In this document: positions 19,137 to 29,389 of the stretch, piece by piece
Layout: every line of letters starts with the position of its first letter
Position numbering within the stretch: the first letter of the stretch is position 1
Assembly (NCBI GenBank): GCA_026418625.1
Contig: JAOABA010000051.1
Location: forward strand, 98,767 to 162,766
DNA: 64,000 nucleotides
Direction of reading: 5' to 3'
Origin: Candidatus Kapaibacterium sp.
GTDB lineage: Bacteria; Bacteroidota; Ignavibacteria; Kapaibacteriales; UBA2268
Notes under the pieces: generated by a model
Told to the model about the DNA's origin: nothing
The model's database searches: none
The model's input: the letters and a program-made list of their open reading frames with translations, nothing else
Made by a program: the position numbers and the translations under genes

Positions 19137-19249
19137 AACTGAATAATAAGTGAAACTATGAAAAAATATTGATGTATAAATATTATAATTTATTGTTGAA
19201 CAAATTTATAAAATGATTATGATAATTCATTTATTTTTATCAATGGTTA

Positions 19250-21016
19250 TCATACCGATTGAAAATTATTATCAACTTCTTCGTTTAGGACTGTATGAAA
19301 TATTGGAATTTTGACGATAAAAGTAGTCCCTTTTCCTACTTCACTTTCTAAATTAATTTCACCATTATGGGCTTGAACTATATGTTTCACAATTGAAAGA
19401 CCTAATCCAGTTCCTCCAGTTTTGCGAGAATGAGATTTATCTACGGTATAAAATCTTTCAAAAATTCTTGATTGATGCTCCTTAGGAATGCCCAAACCGC
19501 TGTCTTTAACTTCAATAAAGACATTTTCGGAATTATTATAAAGTTTTACTTCAATTGTTCCATCCTGACTATACTTGATAGCATTATCAATGAGATTTAT
19601 CATCAACTGTTCAAGTCTAAAGGCATCAGCCTTAATCAAAGGAACTTCATCCTGAAAATTATGAATAAGAGAAATTTGTTTTTCTTTCAATTTTTGCTCA
19701 AAAATTACAGTTATACTTTTTATTAATTCGGTTAAATTGACATCAGAAATAATAAGTGGTGTTTCTTTGTTTTCGAGCTCTGATAAGGTTAGCAAATCCT
19801 CAACAATAGATATCAACCTTTTAGTGTTATTGTTAATAATATTAAGGTATTGTTTATGTTCATCATCAATCTCATCCATAAGGGTCTCAATAAATCCTCT
19901 GATTGAAGTCAGTGGCGTTCTTAATTCGTGTGAGACATTTGTAATAAAATCTTTTTTTACAATTTCTAACTTTTTTGCTTCAGTTATATTGAAGAATATC
20001 AGAATAACCTCATCTTTTGTTTCCATTAGGTCAGCGGTGCATAGATAGAATTCCTGACCAATTTGCAGCTCACAGCTACTACTTCTTTTCTTATCTCTTG
20101 TTCTGTTAATTAATTGCCAAAGCTTGGAATTTTTAATGAATAGACCATATTGATTACCAGTAACTTTATCTGTATTCAGAATTTTTTTCATACTATCATT
20201 AGCAAGAACAATAATATCTTTTCTGTCAATAACTAATAAACCTTCCTGAATAGTAGAAATAACGCTATTCAATTCATCTTTCTGCATCGAAACCTGGTTA
20301 AAAAGGCTTTTTATCTGGTTGGTCATTTCGTTGAAACTTGAAGCTAATTTAAAAAAATCATCCTTTCTTGATAATTCAACTTTAATATCAAAATCACCAG
20401 ATGCGACTTTTTCGGCTGCTTGTATTATTTTATCAAGTGATTTTGCAACTTTTCTTGTGTATAATAAAGCAATAATAAAAGCAGATAATAAAGAAACAAC
20501 CAGACCTAAAATGATATTATTGTTTAATTGACTCTGCCAATTCATCAAATTTTTATCAACATTTGTTAAAAAGATTGAGCCAATTCTTTTATTATCCGAA
20601 TTAATCGTCCTGAAATAGACTGAGTTTGCCGAAATTTGCTCGCTTAGTTCAAAACTTTGAGTATTTTTTGCCAGCACAATAACATTTGAAATTTTTTCTT
20701 TTAATTTATAAAGTTCTTTTTTGTCTAAATTCTCACTTGAAAAAATTACTTCATCAGAGTCTGATAAAATAACAACAAATATATTTTTGTTGGTCAATGC
20801 TTTTTTTGAGACTGAATCAATTGCAGGAAAATCGTGACTTAATAAATAAGGTGTAACAAAGTTCTCTATAGAATAGCTGTGTTCTTTAAGCGTATTACTG
20901 ATTAAATTAGAATAATTTTCTAACTTCTGACCATTGATGAACAAAATAATAGCAAGAATAGAGAAAGCTATTATAACAAAAGAAATAATAAAAAATTTCG
21001 AGAATAAACCTTTCAT
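19250..21016 (-). CDS. phoR: Phosphate-sensor histidine kinase PhoR-like
   Basis: 588 residues from the ATG at 21016, which lies one base after the phoU stop; the frame is open further upstream but overlaps phoU. Layout: membrane helix 9-27, extracytoplasmic region about 30-165, helix 168-187, HAMP about 188-240, PAS about 248-345, HisKA with phospho-acceptor H363 in SHELRTPLTS, and a catalytic ATPase domain with LIDNAIKYS, DSGLGIP and GTGLGLSIVKH. It senses phosphate status through Pst/PhoU. The cognate PhoB-type regulator is not in the window. Confidence 0.88.
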   Translation of the reverse strand: MKGLFSKFFIISFVIIAFSILAIILFINGQKLENYSNLISNTLKEHSYSIENFVTPYLLSHDFPAIDSVSKKALTNKNIFVVILSDSDEVIFSSENLDKKELYKLKEKISNVIVLAKNTQSFELSEQISANSVYFRTINSDNKRIGSIFLTNVDKNLMNWQSQLNNNIILGLVVSLLSAFIIALLYTRKVAKSLDKIIQAAEKVASGDFDIKVELSRKDDFFKLASSFNEMTNQIKSLFNQVSMQKDELNSVISTIQEGLLVIDRKDIIVLANDSMKKILNTDKVTGNQYGLFIKNSKLWQLINRTRDKKRSSSCELQIGQEFYLCTADLMETKDEVILIFFNITEAKKLEIVKKDFITNVSHELRTPLTSIRGFIETLMDEIDDEHKQYLNIINNNTKRLISIVEDLLTLSELENKETPLIISDVNLTELIKSITVIFEQKLKEKQISLIHNFQDEVPLIKADAFRLEQLMINLIDNAIKYSQDGTIEVKLYNNSENVFIEVKDSGLGIPKEHQSRIFERFYTVDKSHSRKTGGTGLGLSIVKHIVQAHNGEINLESEVGKGTTFIVKIPIFHTVLNEEVDNNFQSV

Positions 21017-21017
21017 A

Positions 21018-21716
21018 TTATTTTTGATTATTATCTGGACTAATGAAATCAAATAGCCTGTGTTTAACAATTTTTGCATCCACCATAAATACAACCTCCT
21101 CGCATATTCCAACTGCAAAATTAGCAGCAAAATGGAGGTTCCTATTTATTATTATTAACCTTGTAAATGAATCAATATACATTGGATTTTTTTTCATTAA
21201 ATCAATTATGATATTATAATTTTCTTTGATAAGTTTTTTTAGCTCAAGAAAGTCATTGAAAACCTCGTATGATAATGATGTATCCTGAAAAGTAAAAGAA
21301 TCAACAGCTTTTGTAACCAATGCAACAAGTTTTTCTGCTATAATATTGAAATTTGTCTGGTTTTGATATGGTAGTCCTAAATTTATGGACAAAACATTTT
21401 TTGCTATATTAGTGGCTAAATCGCTTATCATTTCCATTTTTTCATTAATTGTGATAGCGGAAATGACAAATCTCAAATCCATAGCAACTGGTTGATGAAG
21501 AGCAAAGATTTTAAGGCATTGTTTTTCAATTTTCAAGTCTATTTCATCAACTTTGTCGTCATTGGAAATGATTGTTAAAGCAAGTTTTTGATTATTATGA
21601 ATAAGGGCTTTCATTGAGTTATCAATCTGCTCTTGTATCATTAGTCCCATTTTGATGAGCCTTGCCCTTAACTTATTAAGTTCTTCATCAAATTGTTTGA
21701 TAATGTGGTTATTCAT
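21018..21716 (-). CDS. phoU: Phosphate transport regulator PhoU
   Basis: 232 residues, all-helical, built from two PhoU three-helix repeats. The first contains the EIDLKIEKQCLKIFALHQPVA segment, close to the family metal-binding E(x)xxD signature, followed by MDLRFVISAI. PhoU couples the Pst transporter to the PhoR kinase and keeps it off when phosphate is plentiful. It sits between pstB (14-base gap) and phoR (1-base gap), the classical order. Confidence 0.92.
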   Translation of the reverse strand: MNNHIIKQFDEELNKLRARLIKMGLMIQEQIDNSMKALIHNNQKLALTIISNDDKVDEIDLKIEKQCLKIFALHQPVAMDLRFVISAITINEKMEMISDLATNIAKNVLSINLGLPYQNQTNFNIIAEKLVALVTKAVDSFTFQDTSLSYEVFNDFLELKKLIKENYNIIIDLMKKNPMYIDSFTRLIIINRNLHFAANFAVGICEEVVFMVDAKIVKHRLFDFISPDNNQK

Positions 21717-21730
21717 TTTCTTCCAAAATA

Positions 21731-22489
21731 TTATCCATATCTTCCTGTAATATAATCCTCTGTTTGTCTTTTCGAAGGATTAGTAAAAATTTTTCTTGTT
21801 TTATCATATTCAATCAACTCGCCCATATAGAAAAAAGCTGTCATATCACTGACTCGAGCGGCTTGCTGCATATTGTGAGTAACGATTATTATAGTATAGT
21901 TTTTCTTAAGCTCTAAAATCAATTCTTCGATTCTTGCAGTCGAAAGTGGGTCAAGGGCACTTGCTGGTTCATCCATTAAAAGGATTTCAGGATTTACAGC
22001 TAAAGCCCTTGCAATACAAACCCTTTGCTGTTGACCGCCAGAAAGTTTTAATGCTGAATCATAAAGATTATTTTCAACTTCTTCCCAAATGGCAGCCTTA
22101 ATTAAACAATTTTTTACGATCTCGTATAACTCATCTTTATTTGTAATTCCATTTACCCTTGGACCATAAGCAACATTGTCAAAAATTGATTTTGGGAAAG
22201 GATTAGATTTTTGGAATATCATCCCGGTTTTTTTTCTTAATTCAGTAACATTAGTATTTTTTGAATAAATATCAACTCCATCAATTAAGACTTTTCCCGA
22301 AATTTTTATGCTGTCGTTGAAATCGTTTAATCTGTTAATAGTTTTCAAAAAAGTTGTTTTACCACAACCTGAGGGACCAATCAATGCAGTAACCTGATTT
22401 TTAGAGATGTTAAGCGAAACATCCTTCAGAGCAGGTTTGTTCCCATAGCTAACGGATAAAGACTCTATTTTGATTTTAACTTCTTTCAT
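21731..22489 (-). CDS. pstB: Phosphate ABC transporter ATPase PstB
   Basis: 252 residues, the usual PstB length. Walker [10 protein letters not shown] (residues 38-46), ABC signature LSGGQQQR, Walker B ILLMDEP and the switch histidine in VTHNMQQA are all intact. The [23 protein letters not shown]-loop region is typical of phosphate importers. It powers import through PstC/PstA. It starts seven bases after pstA. Confidence 0.96.
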   Translation of the reverse strand: MKEVKIKIESLSVSYGNKPALKDVSLNISKNQVTALIGPSGCGKTTFLKTINRLNDFNDSIKISGKVLIDGVDIYSKNTNVTELRKKTGMIFQKSNPFPKSIFDNVAYGPRVNGITNKDELYEIVKNCLIKAAIWEEVENNLYDSALKLSGGQQQRVCIARALAVNPEILLMDEPASALDPLSTARIEELILELKKNYTIIIVTHNMQQAARVSDMTAFFYMGELIEYDKTRKIFTNPSKRQTEDYITGRYG

Positions 22490-22496
22490 ACAACAA

Positions 22497-23777
22497 TCAA
22501 AAATCCTTGGTCATTCGTGATCTTGTTTTTGAACGCAAAAAAATTGCTGTGAAATTTAGTGTAAAAGTTAATAATAACAAAACAAATGTAGTAGAATATT
22601 GCAAAGGTTTAGTCAATTCAACATTAATTGATTGTGTAGCGAGAACATAAATGTGATACCCAAGTTCCATAAATTGAGAAGAAAGAGAATCAGGCAAATC
22701 AGGTAGATACATAGCTACACCAGTAAACAAGATAGGTGCAACTTCTCCAGCACCACGACTAACAGCTAATATTCCACCCGTTAAAATACCGTTAACCGCT
22801 CCGGGAAGAACTACTTTTGCAATAGTTTGAAGCTTCGAAGCACCAAGAGAATAACTCGCTTCCCTTAGATCTTGTGGAATAGATTTAATAGCTTCCTCAA
22901 CGGATACTATAACTAAGGGCAAAGTGAAAAGAGCCATTGTAAGTGCTGCCCAAATTAATGCCGGTTGTCCCCATTTTGGTCTTTCTCTTTCTTTTAGATA
23001 CTCTATGTAAAAATCAAGTGAATAGCCTTTTTTCTCTTCTCTGGATTCTAAAATTTGTAGGATTTCTATTTTATCTTTCCATTGAACTAAATTCAAATCG
23101 TTTAAATATGCAATTAATTCTTTGGGTTGAGCCTCTCTGTTACTGCTAAGAGGAGATTTTTCCATAGAAAGTAAATTTCTCAACTCATTATATCTTGAGT
23201 AAATTTCGCTATTATCTATTTGCTTTCCAACAATACCAATGAAAAAACCTAAACCAAATAAACCAAAAATTATAGGAGGAACTCCAGCTAAAGAATTTAC
23301 AGAAAATCTTACAATTCTGTAGAATAGTGAAGTTTCTTTTGCATACTCAGTCATATAAATAGCTGTAATTGTGCCAATAGGAATACCAGCAATTGACATA
23401 ATAATCACAAGAAAAGCAGTTCCAATTATAGCAGGAAATATTCCACCGCTTGTTAAGCCTTCTGTAGGATTTGTAGTAAGAAACTCCCAAGTTATATGTT
23501 TGCTTCCAAGTATAAAAATATATGTTAAAACATAGATAACAAATAAAATAACAATTAATGAAGCAAGGCTTGTCAGAACAATAAAAGTTCTTTCGATTAC
23601 TAAGTTAAATATAAATGAGGATTTTTTTCTTATAAAAAAGAAAGTAATTGCAATCAGTGAAATAGTAATAATTAGTGCTATTATCCAATTAAAAATAAGA
23701 CTTATAATTGAAGTAAAAACAACAATTAAAACTAATGATAAAGCAAAGAAAAGATTTATTTTTATTAATTTTTTCAA
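22497..23777 (-). CDS. pstA: Phosphate ABC transporter permease PstA with a large insertion
   Basis: 426 residues, longer than the usual 280-300. It has extra N-terminal hydrophobic segments (residues 8-50), then the permease core. The coupling motif [25 protein letters not shown] and the PstA-type [10 protein letters not shown] are present. Residues about 185-270 are a charged, hydrophilic insertion between two membrane helices, absent from standard PstA. One base separates it from pstC. Confidence 0.92.
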   Translation of the reverse strand: MKKLIKINLFFALSLVLIVVFTSIISLIFNWIIALIITISLIAITFFFIRKKSSFIFNLVIERTFIVLTSLASLIVILFVIYVLTYIFILGSKHITWEFLTTNPTEGLTSGGIFPAIIGTAFLVIIMSIAGIPIGTITAIYMTEYAKETSLFYRIVRFSVNSLAGVPPIIFGLFGLGFFIGIVGKQIDNSEIYSRYNELRNLLSMEKSPLSSNREAQPKELIAYLNDLNLVQWKDKIEILQILESREEKKGYSLDFYIEYLKERERPKWGQPALIWAALTMALFTLPLVIVSVEEAIKSIPQDLREASYSLGASKLQTIAKVVLPGAVNGILTGGILAVSRGAGEVAPILFTGVAMYLPDLPDSLSSQFMELGYHIYVLATQSINVELTKPLQYSTTFVLLLLTFTLNFTAIFLRSKTRSRMTKDF

Positions 23778-23778
23778 A

Positions 23779-24960
23779 CTAATAACCTCTATACTTATTT
23801 AAAAGCTTTTTTCTAAAAATAAACTCTGCAATAGCATTGATTGAAAAAGTTATTATAAACAAAACTGAACCGATGATGAACAAAACACCATAATGTATGC
23901 TCCTATATTCGACTTCCGCCATTTCGGAGCCTATTGTGGCTGCCATAGTTCTTACAGAATCAAAAATATTTGCTGTTATAACAGCTGCGTTTCCGGTTAT
24001 CATTAATGCTATCATAGTTTCACCGAAAGCTCTTCCGAAACCCATCAAAAGGGCAGCAAAAACACCGGGGAGTGCGGCAGGTAACAAAACTTTATAAGCT
24101 GTTTGCCATCTATTTGCTCCAAGGGCTAAGCTTGCTTCGCTTAAATGCTTTGGAACAATATATAGAGCGTCCTCGACTAAAGTATATACTATTGGAACAA
24201 TTACAATTGAAAGTCCAATACCTCCTAAAAAAGCATTTAATCTTAATTGAGTATTGAAAAGTTCCTCAAAATAACCCGACAAGACAGTCAGGCAGAAAAA
24301 ACCTATAACTACAGTTGGTAAGCCAGCTAAAATTTCAACAACTGGTTTAATTATTTCTCTTAACCACTTTGGAGCAAATGCTATAGTGAATAAAGCTGCA
24401 AGAACCGAAATTGGAAAAGCTATAATAATCCCAATTAAAGAAACTTTAAAAGAGCCAAAAATCAATGATAGTATATTATACTTAGGCTCAACTGAAATTG
24501 GTTGCCAAATATAGGCTGGCTCCCCTTCGATAATATCATTAGCTTTTATTAAATCCCAAAAACTTATTGCTTTCTCATTACCACTAGAGTAACGATGTAG
24601 AGAAATTTTTTTACCTTCATCAATTGGATTTATTATATTTATTTTTACTGAGTCGCTTCTGTTTAATAAAAGATTAGAACGGTTTGTATCTGGTGGGTAT
24701 TTTTCTGGCCTCAGTTCATCATCAAAATATATTTCTCCATTAGAATAGATTTCATCTGTGTGTTTCAGAGGTTTTTGAATATTTTGATATTTTAATTTAT
24801 TCTTTTCTGGTTTGAATGCCCAATAGGACTCTTGAAAAACAAAATAAAAAATTCCTAAAATAAATGCAAGTGAAAGCAGGGCAATTGCTTTAATAGAATT
24901 TTCAACAAAGAATTCGAAAATTGATATTTTTTTAGGCAATATTTTTCTTATGTTTTTCAT
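23779..24960 (-). CDS. pstC: Phosphate ABC transporter permease PstC with a large periplasmic insertion
   Basis: 393 residues from the ATG at 24960; an in-frame GTG at 24978 would add six. One N-terminal helix (about 22-45) is followed by a hydrophilic segment of about 100 residues (50-155) not found in usual PstC, probably periplasmic. The permease core follows, with the EASLALGANRWQTAYKVLLP coupling motif and GFGRAFGETMIALMITGN. It pairs with PstA in the membrane. Confidence 0.92.
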   Translation of the reverse strand: MKNIRKILPKKISIFEFFVENSIKAIALLSLAFILGIFYFVFQESYWAFKPEKNKLKYQNIQKPLKHTDEIYSNGEIYFDDELRPEKYPPDTNRSNLLLNRSDSVKINIINPIDEGKKISLHRYSSGNEKAISFWDLIKANDIIEGEPAYIWQPISVEPKYNILSLIFGSFKVSLIGIIIAFPISVLAALFTIAFAPKWLREIIKPVVEILAGLPTVVIGFFCLTVLSGYFEELFNTQLRLNAFLGGIGLSIVIVPIVYTLVEDALYIVPKHLSEASLALGANRWQTAYKVLLPAALPGVFAALLMGFGRAFGETMIALMITGNAAVITANIFDSVRTMAATIGSEMAEVEYRSIHYGVLFIIGSVLFIITFSINAIAEFIFRKKLLNKYRGY

Positions 24961-25000
24961 TTTTGTTAAATGACACACAGTAAAATTACTAATAATGATT

Positions 25001-25807
25001 TTATTTTATGGGGAAAAAGCCAGATTCTCGAACAATTTGTTGCCCCTCAGGGCTAAGTATCCAGTCAATATATTTTTTTATCAAACCTGTTGGTTGATTT
25101 CTTAAATACATATAAAGATATCTGCTTATTGGATACAATCCACTTTGGATGTTATCAATAGTTGGTTCAACATTATTTATTTTTAGCATTTTTACGTTTT
25201 TTGTATAACCGAATCCACCGTAGCCAATAGCGTGTTCATCTTTAGATACTGCATTTACTACTGAGGCAGTTCCAGGAAGATTTTGGCAGAAAGGAGAATA
25301 ATCTTCGCCATTTAAAATAATATCCTTGAAATAAACATAAGTGCCAGAGTTGTTTTCCCTTGAATAAAGAACAATTCTGGCATTCTTTCCCCCAACTTCT
25401 TTCCAATTTGTAATTTTCCCTCGATAAATGTCTTTCAATTGACTCAATGAAAGGTTTGATACTCCATTTTTTTCATTAACATAAATTATAATTCCATCAA
25501 TTGCGCAATTAATTTCAACACCTGTTGTTCCATATTTTTCCATTAACTTTCTAACTTCATTAGTTTTTATTGGTCTCGAGGAATTACAAATGTCTGTTGT
25601 TCCATTAATTAATGCAGTTATACCAATCCCCGAACCTCCGCCAGAAACTTGAATTAGCACATCAGGATTTTTTTGCATAAATTTCTCTGCCCATTTTTGA
25701 GAGAGAAAAACCATTGTGTCGGAGCCTTTAATAGTGATTTTTTCGGAATATTTGAACCCTGTAATAACTATTAAAAATAAAATTAATACTATAAATTTCG
25801 CTTTCAT
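25001..25807 (-). CDS. pstS: Phosphate-binding protein PstS
   Basis: 268 residues from the ATG at 25807 (a TTG two codons earlier is also in frame). The signal peptide ends near residue 20. Phosphate-contact motifs are present: KGSDTM, the GGGSGIG loop, DICNSSRPIK and SRENNSGTY. It is a periplasmic substrate-binding protein and the first gene of pstS-pstC-pstA-pstB-phoU-phoR. The 40-base gap to pstC is the largest in the operon. Confidence 0.94.
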   Translation of the reverse strand: MKAKFIVLILFLIVITGFKYSEKITIKGSDTMVFLSQKWAEKFMQKNPDVLIQVSGGGSGIGITALINGTTDICNSSRPIKTNEVRKLMEKYGTTGVEINCAIDGIIIYVNEKNGVSNLSLSQLKDIYRGKITNWKEVGGKNARIVLYSRENNSGTYVYFKDIILNGEDYSPFCQNLPGTASVVNAVSKDEHAIGYGGFGYTKNVKMLKINNVEPTIDNIQSGLYPISRYLYMYLRNQPTGLIKKYIDWILSPEGQQIVRESGFFPIK

Positions 25808-26046
25808 TATCAAATCATGAATTAATTAAAATTTTAAAAGATAAAATCACAAACTTATTGTAAAAGAAAATACTTTTTCTTTGCTGAGCAAAATATCAAA
25901 AATTAATTTGAAAACGATTAATTCAAGATTTATAAATTGTTAATAATTAGTTCATTTTGAGTTTGAATTCTTAAGAAAAACAGATTTTAAAAAAATTTAA
26001 TTTTATATTAACTTGAAAATGAATTGATAACAAATATGGAAAACTG

Positions 26047-27255
26047 ATGATAATCACTATCGAATTAATCAAGGAGCTTTTCAGAGGTTTTACGGTTCAT
26101 CGCTGGAATGATAAAATTAGACCAGTTGATTTGATTGAAATAGACAAGCACGCACACAAAATGTTCATAGCATATTGTCTTGGGAAATTTGAAGAGGATA
26201 ATGGTCGAACCATTGATTGGAATATCATAATTAAAAATGGAATTTTTGAGCTCCTAAGAAGAATCGTGTTATCAGATATCAAATCACCAATTTATTATCT
26301 TATTAAGCAAGAAAACAAGAGGATTTTTAATAAGCTGAACCAATGGGTCTTCGAGCAATTAGCAGAAAAGATCAATGATTCACAATTACAGAAAGATTTT
26401 TATAATTATCTTTTTGAAAAGACAAAAATTGACAAACTCAGTCAAAAAATTCTTGATGCGGCTCATAAATATTCTAGTTATTGGGAATTCCTTATTATCA
26501 AAAATGCAAATCCATTTAGCTACCAGATTATAGAAATTGAAAGAAGCTTACTAAATGACCTTAACAATTATTTGGATTTAGTCGGAATGCGTGAATTGAT
26601 AACCCGCCAGAAAATTTCTGATTTTGTTGATTTATTCGGTCAGTTAAGATTTCAAACCCGTTGGTCTCAAATACCGAGAGTGCCAAAAACTTCAGTGCTT
26701 GGACATTCAATGCTGGTTGCCACATTAAGCTACTTTTTTTCTATCGAGAACAAAGCTTGCTCAAAAAGAATTTACAATAATTTTTTTGGTGGTTTGTTTC
26801 ACGACCTAACTGAGGCAGTAACACGAGACATAATCTCCCCCGTAAAAGAATCATCAAAGGAATTCAATAAATTGATTTTTGAAATTGGAAACGAGCTTGC
26901 CGAAAAGGAAATATTCCCTCTTGTTCAATCCCATTGGGTAGATGAACTAAAATATTTTATGATTTATGAATTCAAAAATAAAGTTAATGAAAAGCATAAT
27001 AGCAAAAAGTTAACTACAAGTTTAATAAATAAGTTTTACAATGAAGACAAATTTTCAGCTTATGACGGTGCGTTAGTCAAAGCTGCCGACCAATTAGCAG
27101 CTTTTCTGGAGGCTTGGTATTCAACTCATTTTGGAATAAAATCAGATGAATTATTCTCAGCAATAAATCAAATTTCCTCAAACTATTCGAAATTAGAGCT
27201 TGGAGAGTTAAATCTCTCTGAAATCTTTTCTGGATTTTTAGAAGGACAAAAATAA
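26047..27255 (+). CDS. HD-domain phosphohydrolase (YfbR/HD_3-like)
   Basis: 402 residues. The HD core lies in the second half: H220 in LGHSMLV, H252-D253 in GLFHDLTEAVTRDI, followed by the P-V-K of SPVKE that marks the YfbR-like 5'-nucleotidase/HD_3 group, and a later KAADQLAAFLEA helix with the terminal metal-binding Asp. The N-terminal 180 residues are helical and contain a HAHKM pair. It probably hydrolyses nucleoside monophosphates or related phosphates; the substrate is not provable. It is transcribed alone, divergent from pstS. Confidence 0.78.
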   Translation: MIITIELIKELFRGFTVHRWNDKIRPVDLIEIDKHAHKMFIAYCLGKFEEDNGRTIDWNIIIKNGIFELLRRIVLSDIKSPIYYLIKQENKRIFNKLNQWVFEQLAEKINDSQLQKDFYNYLFEKTKIDKLSQKILDAAHKYSSYWEFLIIKNANPFSYQIIEIERSLLNDLNNYLDLVGMRELITRQKISDFVDLFGQLRFQTRWSQIPRVPKTSVLGHSMLVATLSYFFSIENKACSKRIYNNFFGGLFHDLTEAVTRDIISPVKESSKEFNKLIFEIGNELAEKEIFPLVQSHWVDELKYFMIYEFKNKVNEKHNSKKLTTSLINKFYNEDKFSAYDGALVKAADQLAAFLEAWYSTHFGIKSDELFSAINQISSNYSKLELGELNLSEIFSGFLEGQK

Positions 27256-27273
27256 ACAAAGGAATGAGAAGAA

Positions 27274-27295
27274 TCCGCTTGATTGTTAAAGCGGA
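27274..27295. terminator. Hairpin between convergent genes
   Basis: TCCGCTT and AAGCGGA form a perfect 7-bp stem with an 8-base loop, just after the HD gene stop and before the stop of the convergent T9SS cargo gene. No T-run follows on either strand, so it is only a possible terminator. Confidence 0.4.
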
Positions 27296-27321
27296 CTCCT
27301 CCCATAAATTATAAATTTGAT

Positions 27322-28008
27322 TTATTTAATGATTGATAATTTTTTGGAAATAATATTATGACCAATCATACCTTGAACTAAATAAACACCACTTGGTAAA
27401 TTATTTGTGTTTAATTTTACATCAAATTCACCTTTTGGTTTATTTTCGTCAATCAAATTTGCAATTTTAACACCTTCGCTGTTGTATAGGTTAATAACAA
27501 CTTTGTTCGAGGTCGAAAGAGTAAAATAGACCCTAACATCAGATTTTGCGGGATTTGGTAAAACTTCGAAAGCACCCACTCCTTCCATTGTGCCATCAGT
27601 TAGTCTTGGAAGAATTGGCGAGAAAAAGACTGTATCAATACCTTCATATTTTTCGAATTTGAACATATCAATACCAGTGATTTTATTTGTATAGATTTCA
27701 GCAAATGTCTTTTTCTTTTTATTTTTTCTTGTTGTAGAATTCATCCATTCATCAAAAATGAAGACTTGGTCCATACCGATAGTAGCTTGAATTGGATAAT
27801 CATTGACTTCGCTATCTTCGCACCATTCGACTTCATAAATGTCCCAAACACCGTTGTTATCGCTGTCTATGAGCATAGTTCTTTTGATATCATCAGGGGT
27901 TTGGCAAGTGTAGTTATTTACTTTGTTTGGCAAAGCAAACAAATCAACGATGAGAACTGCAACAAAAATGATTGTTACAAGGCTGAGTTTGGTAAATGCG
28001 TTTTTCAT
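27322..28008 (-). CDS. Small T9SS cargo protein
   Basis: 228 residues with a signal peptide (1-26) and a unique central part of about 110 residues that I do not recognise. Residues about 145-228 form a T9SS type A sorting domain: FEVLPNPAKSDVRVYF, a central LYNSEGVKI strand, NLPSGVYLVQG and a Lys-containing terminal strand. The start follows an AAGGAGA ribosome site. The product is expected to be exported through the outer membrane and either anchored or released. Confidence 0.78.
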   Translation of the reverse strand: MKNAFTKLSLVTIIFVAVLIVDLFALPNKVNNYTCQTPDDIKRTMLIDSDNNGVWDIYEVEWCEDSEVNDYPIQATIGMDQVFIFDEWMNSTTRKNKKKKTFAEIYTNKITGIDMFKFEKYEGIDTVFFSPILPRLTDGTMEGVGAFEVLPNPAKSDVRVYFTLSTSNKVVINLYNSEGVKIANLIDENKPKGEFDVKLNTNNLPSGVYLVQGMIGHNIISKKLSIIK

Positions 28009-28369
28009 AGAATATCTCCTTAGAAATGGTTAAAAAAGTTAATTAAATATAAAGAGAAAAACAAAAATACTTTAATGTCGAAACTATGATGCTTTGACGT
28101 AAGTGATTGATATTCAATCAAATACAATACGTAAATTTTAAAAATCAAAAAAAATAACAAAGCAATTATAAGTTTTTTTTTTCAAAAAAAAAATTTTTTT
28201 TGGTTAATTTTTTAATTTCAACTAAAATAATAAATTGATATATTTTATCAGAAAATTAAAAATACTAATTTTTTTATTAAAAAAATTTCAATATATTTGA
28301 AGTTCTTTAATTTTCATTAACAAAAAAACATTTTTTAATGTTTAAAAATTTAAAGTTCAGGGAGATTTT
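28009..28369. other. Very AT-rich intergenic region with the rpsF promoter
   Basis: About 360 bases, with long A and T runs near 28170-28200 (likely intrinsically curved DNA). TATATTTG at 28292-28299 matches the Bacteroidota -7 element 71 bases before rpsF, but a matching TTTG upstream is weak. No RNA gene is visible. Confidence 0.45.
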
Positions 28370-28837
28370 ATGAGTTTACGCCGTGTTTATGAAACAACAG
28401 TCATAATCAACGCTGCTTTGGAAGATGATGACATCGAAACAATTATAACAAAAATAACAACTTATATGGAAAATCACGGTTCCATAATATTTGAGATAAA
28501 TAAATGGGGGCGTAGAAGACTTGCTTATCCAATTAATAAGAAATTCAACGGTTATTATGTTCATATTGTTTATGAAGCATCTCCTTCGACTATTCCAATA
28601 TTCGAAAGATATTTAGTTCTTGAAGACACAGTATTAAGACATTTGACAGTTATATTGCCAAAAAAATTAAGAGAATTCAGAGCAAAACGCGTTGTTGAAT
28701 ATGCAACTTCCGGCTTACCGCCTGTGAAGGAAGATGAAAAATCAACTGAAAATAAAAATGCTGATGTTAATTCAAAAAATGACTTGAAAGCAGAAAAAGT
28801 TGAATCAGATGTTGAAGAAATCTCTGAGAACAATTAG
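28370..28837 (+). CDS. rpsF: 30S ribosomal protein S6
   Basis: 155 residues. Residues 1-105 match bS6 (RRVYETTVIINA, the KWGRRRLAYPI segment and the VLRHLTVILPKK end). The last 50 residues are an acidic, low-complexity tail rich in Glu, Asn and Lys. A GGGAGA site precedes the ATG. In most bacteria rpsF is followed by ssb or priB, rpsR and rplI; here rplI follows directly. Confidence 0.96.
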   Translation: MSLRRVYETTVIINAALEDDDIETIITKITTYMENHGSIIFEINKWGRRRLAYPINKKFNGYYVHIVYEASPSTIPIFERYLVLEDTVLRHLTVILPKKLREFRAKRVVEYATSGLPPVKEDEKSTENKNADVNSKNDLKAEKVESDVEEISENN

Positions 28838-28869
28838 TAATTTTAAACTAATCATTACTTGAGGATACG

Positions 28870-29316
28870 ATGAAGGTCATATTAAGAAAAGATATTATTA
28901 ATTTAGGTAATATTGGTGAAATAATTACCGTTAAAGATGGTTATGCTCGTAATTACTTAATACCTCGCGGATACGCTTATTTTGCTTCTCCGGGTGCTAT
29001 TAAAGCTATTGAGCAAGAGAAAAAATTACATCAAAAGAGAGTAGCTAAAGAAAAATCCGAAGCTGAAGTCATTGCAAATCAACTTTCTGAAAAGCAAATT
29101 ACAATTGCAATGAAAGTTGGTGAAGAAGGAAAACTTTACGGTTCTGTTACATCAGCTATGATTAGTGAGGAACTTGCACTGCTTGGATATAACATTGACA
29201 AAAGAAATATTTTAATCGAAGAACCTATAAAATCTCTCGGTATTTTCGATGTTAAGGTAAAAGTATATCAAGATGTCTTTGCTACTGTAAAAGTTTGGGT
29301 TATAAGCGAAGAATAA
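28870..29316 (+). CDS. rplI: 50S ribosomal protein L9
   Basis: 148 residues, standard length. The N-terminal signature (MKVILRKDIINLGNIGEI, then VKDGYARNYLIPRGYA) is unmistakable, followed by the long connecting helix and the C-terminal domain with KLYGSVTSAMI. It starts 32 bases after rpsF. A terminator follows at 29339. Confidence 0.97.
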   Translation: MKVILRKDIINLGNIGEIITVKDGYARNYLIPRGYAYFASPGAIKAIEQEKKLHQKRVAKEKSEAEVIANQLSEKQITIAMKVGEEGKLYGSVTSAMISEELALLGYNIDKRNILIEEPIKSLGIFDVKVKVYQDVFATVKVWVISEE

Positions 29317-29338
29317 AATATTAAAAAAAAAAATTAAA

Positions 29339-29371
29339 AGCTGCCCTATCAATCATAGGACAGCTTTTTTT
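29339..29371 (+). terminator. Rho-independent terminator after rplI
   Basis: An 11-bp stem (AGCTGCCCTAT pairing with ATAGGACAGCT, one mismatch) with a 5-base loop is followed by a run of seven T. Preceding A-runs may let it serve the convergent rhodanese gene as well. Confidence 0.9.
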
Positions 29372-29389
29372 ATGTTAAATGAAAATTTC

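Noticed and set aside
21017..21130. Upstream extension of phoR into phoU
   Set aside because: It overlaps phoU out of frame. The ATG at 21016, one base after the phoU stop, begins with the expected membrane helix.
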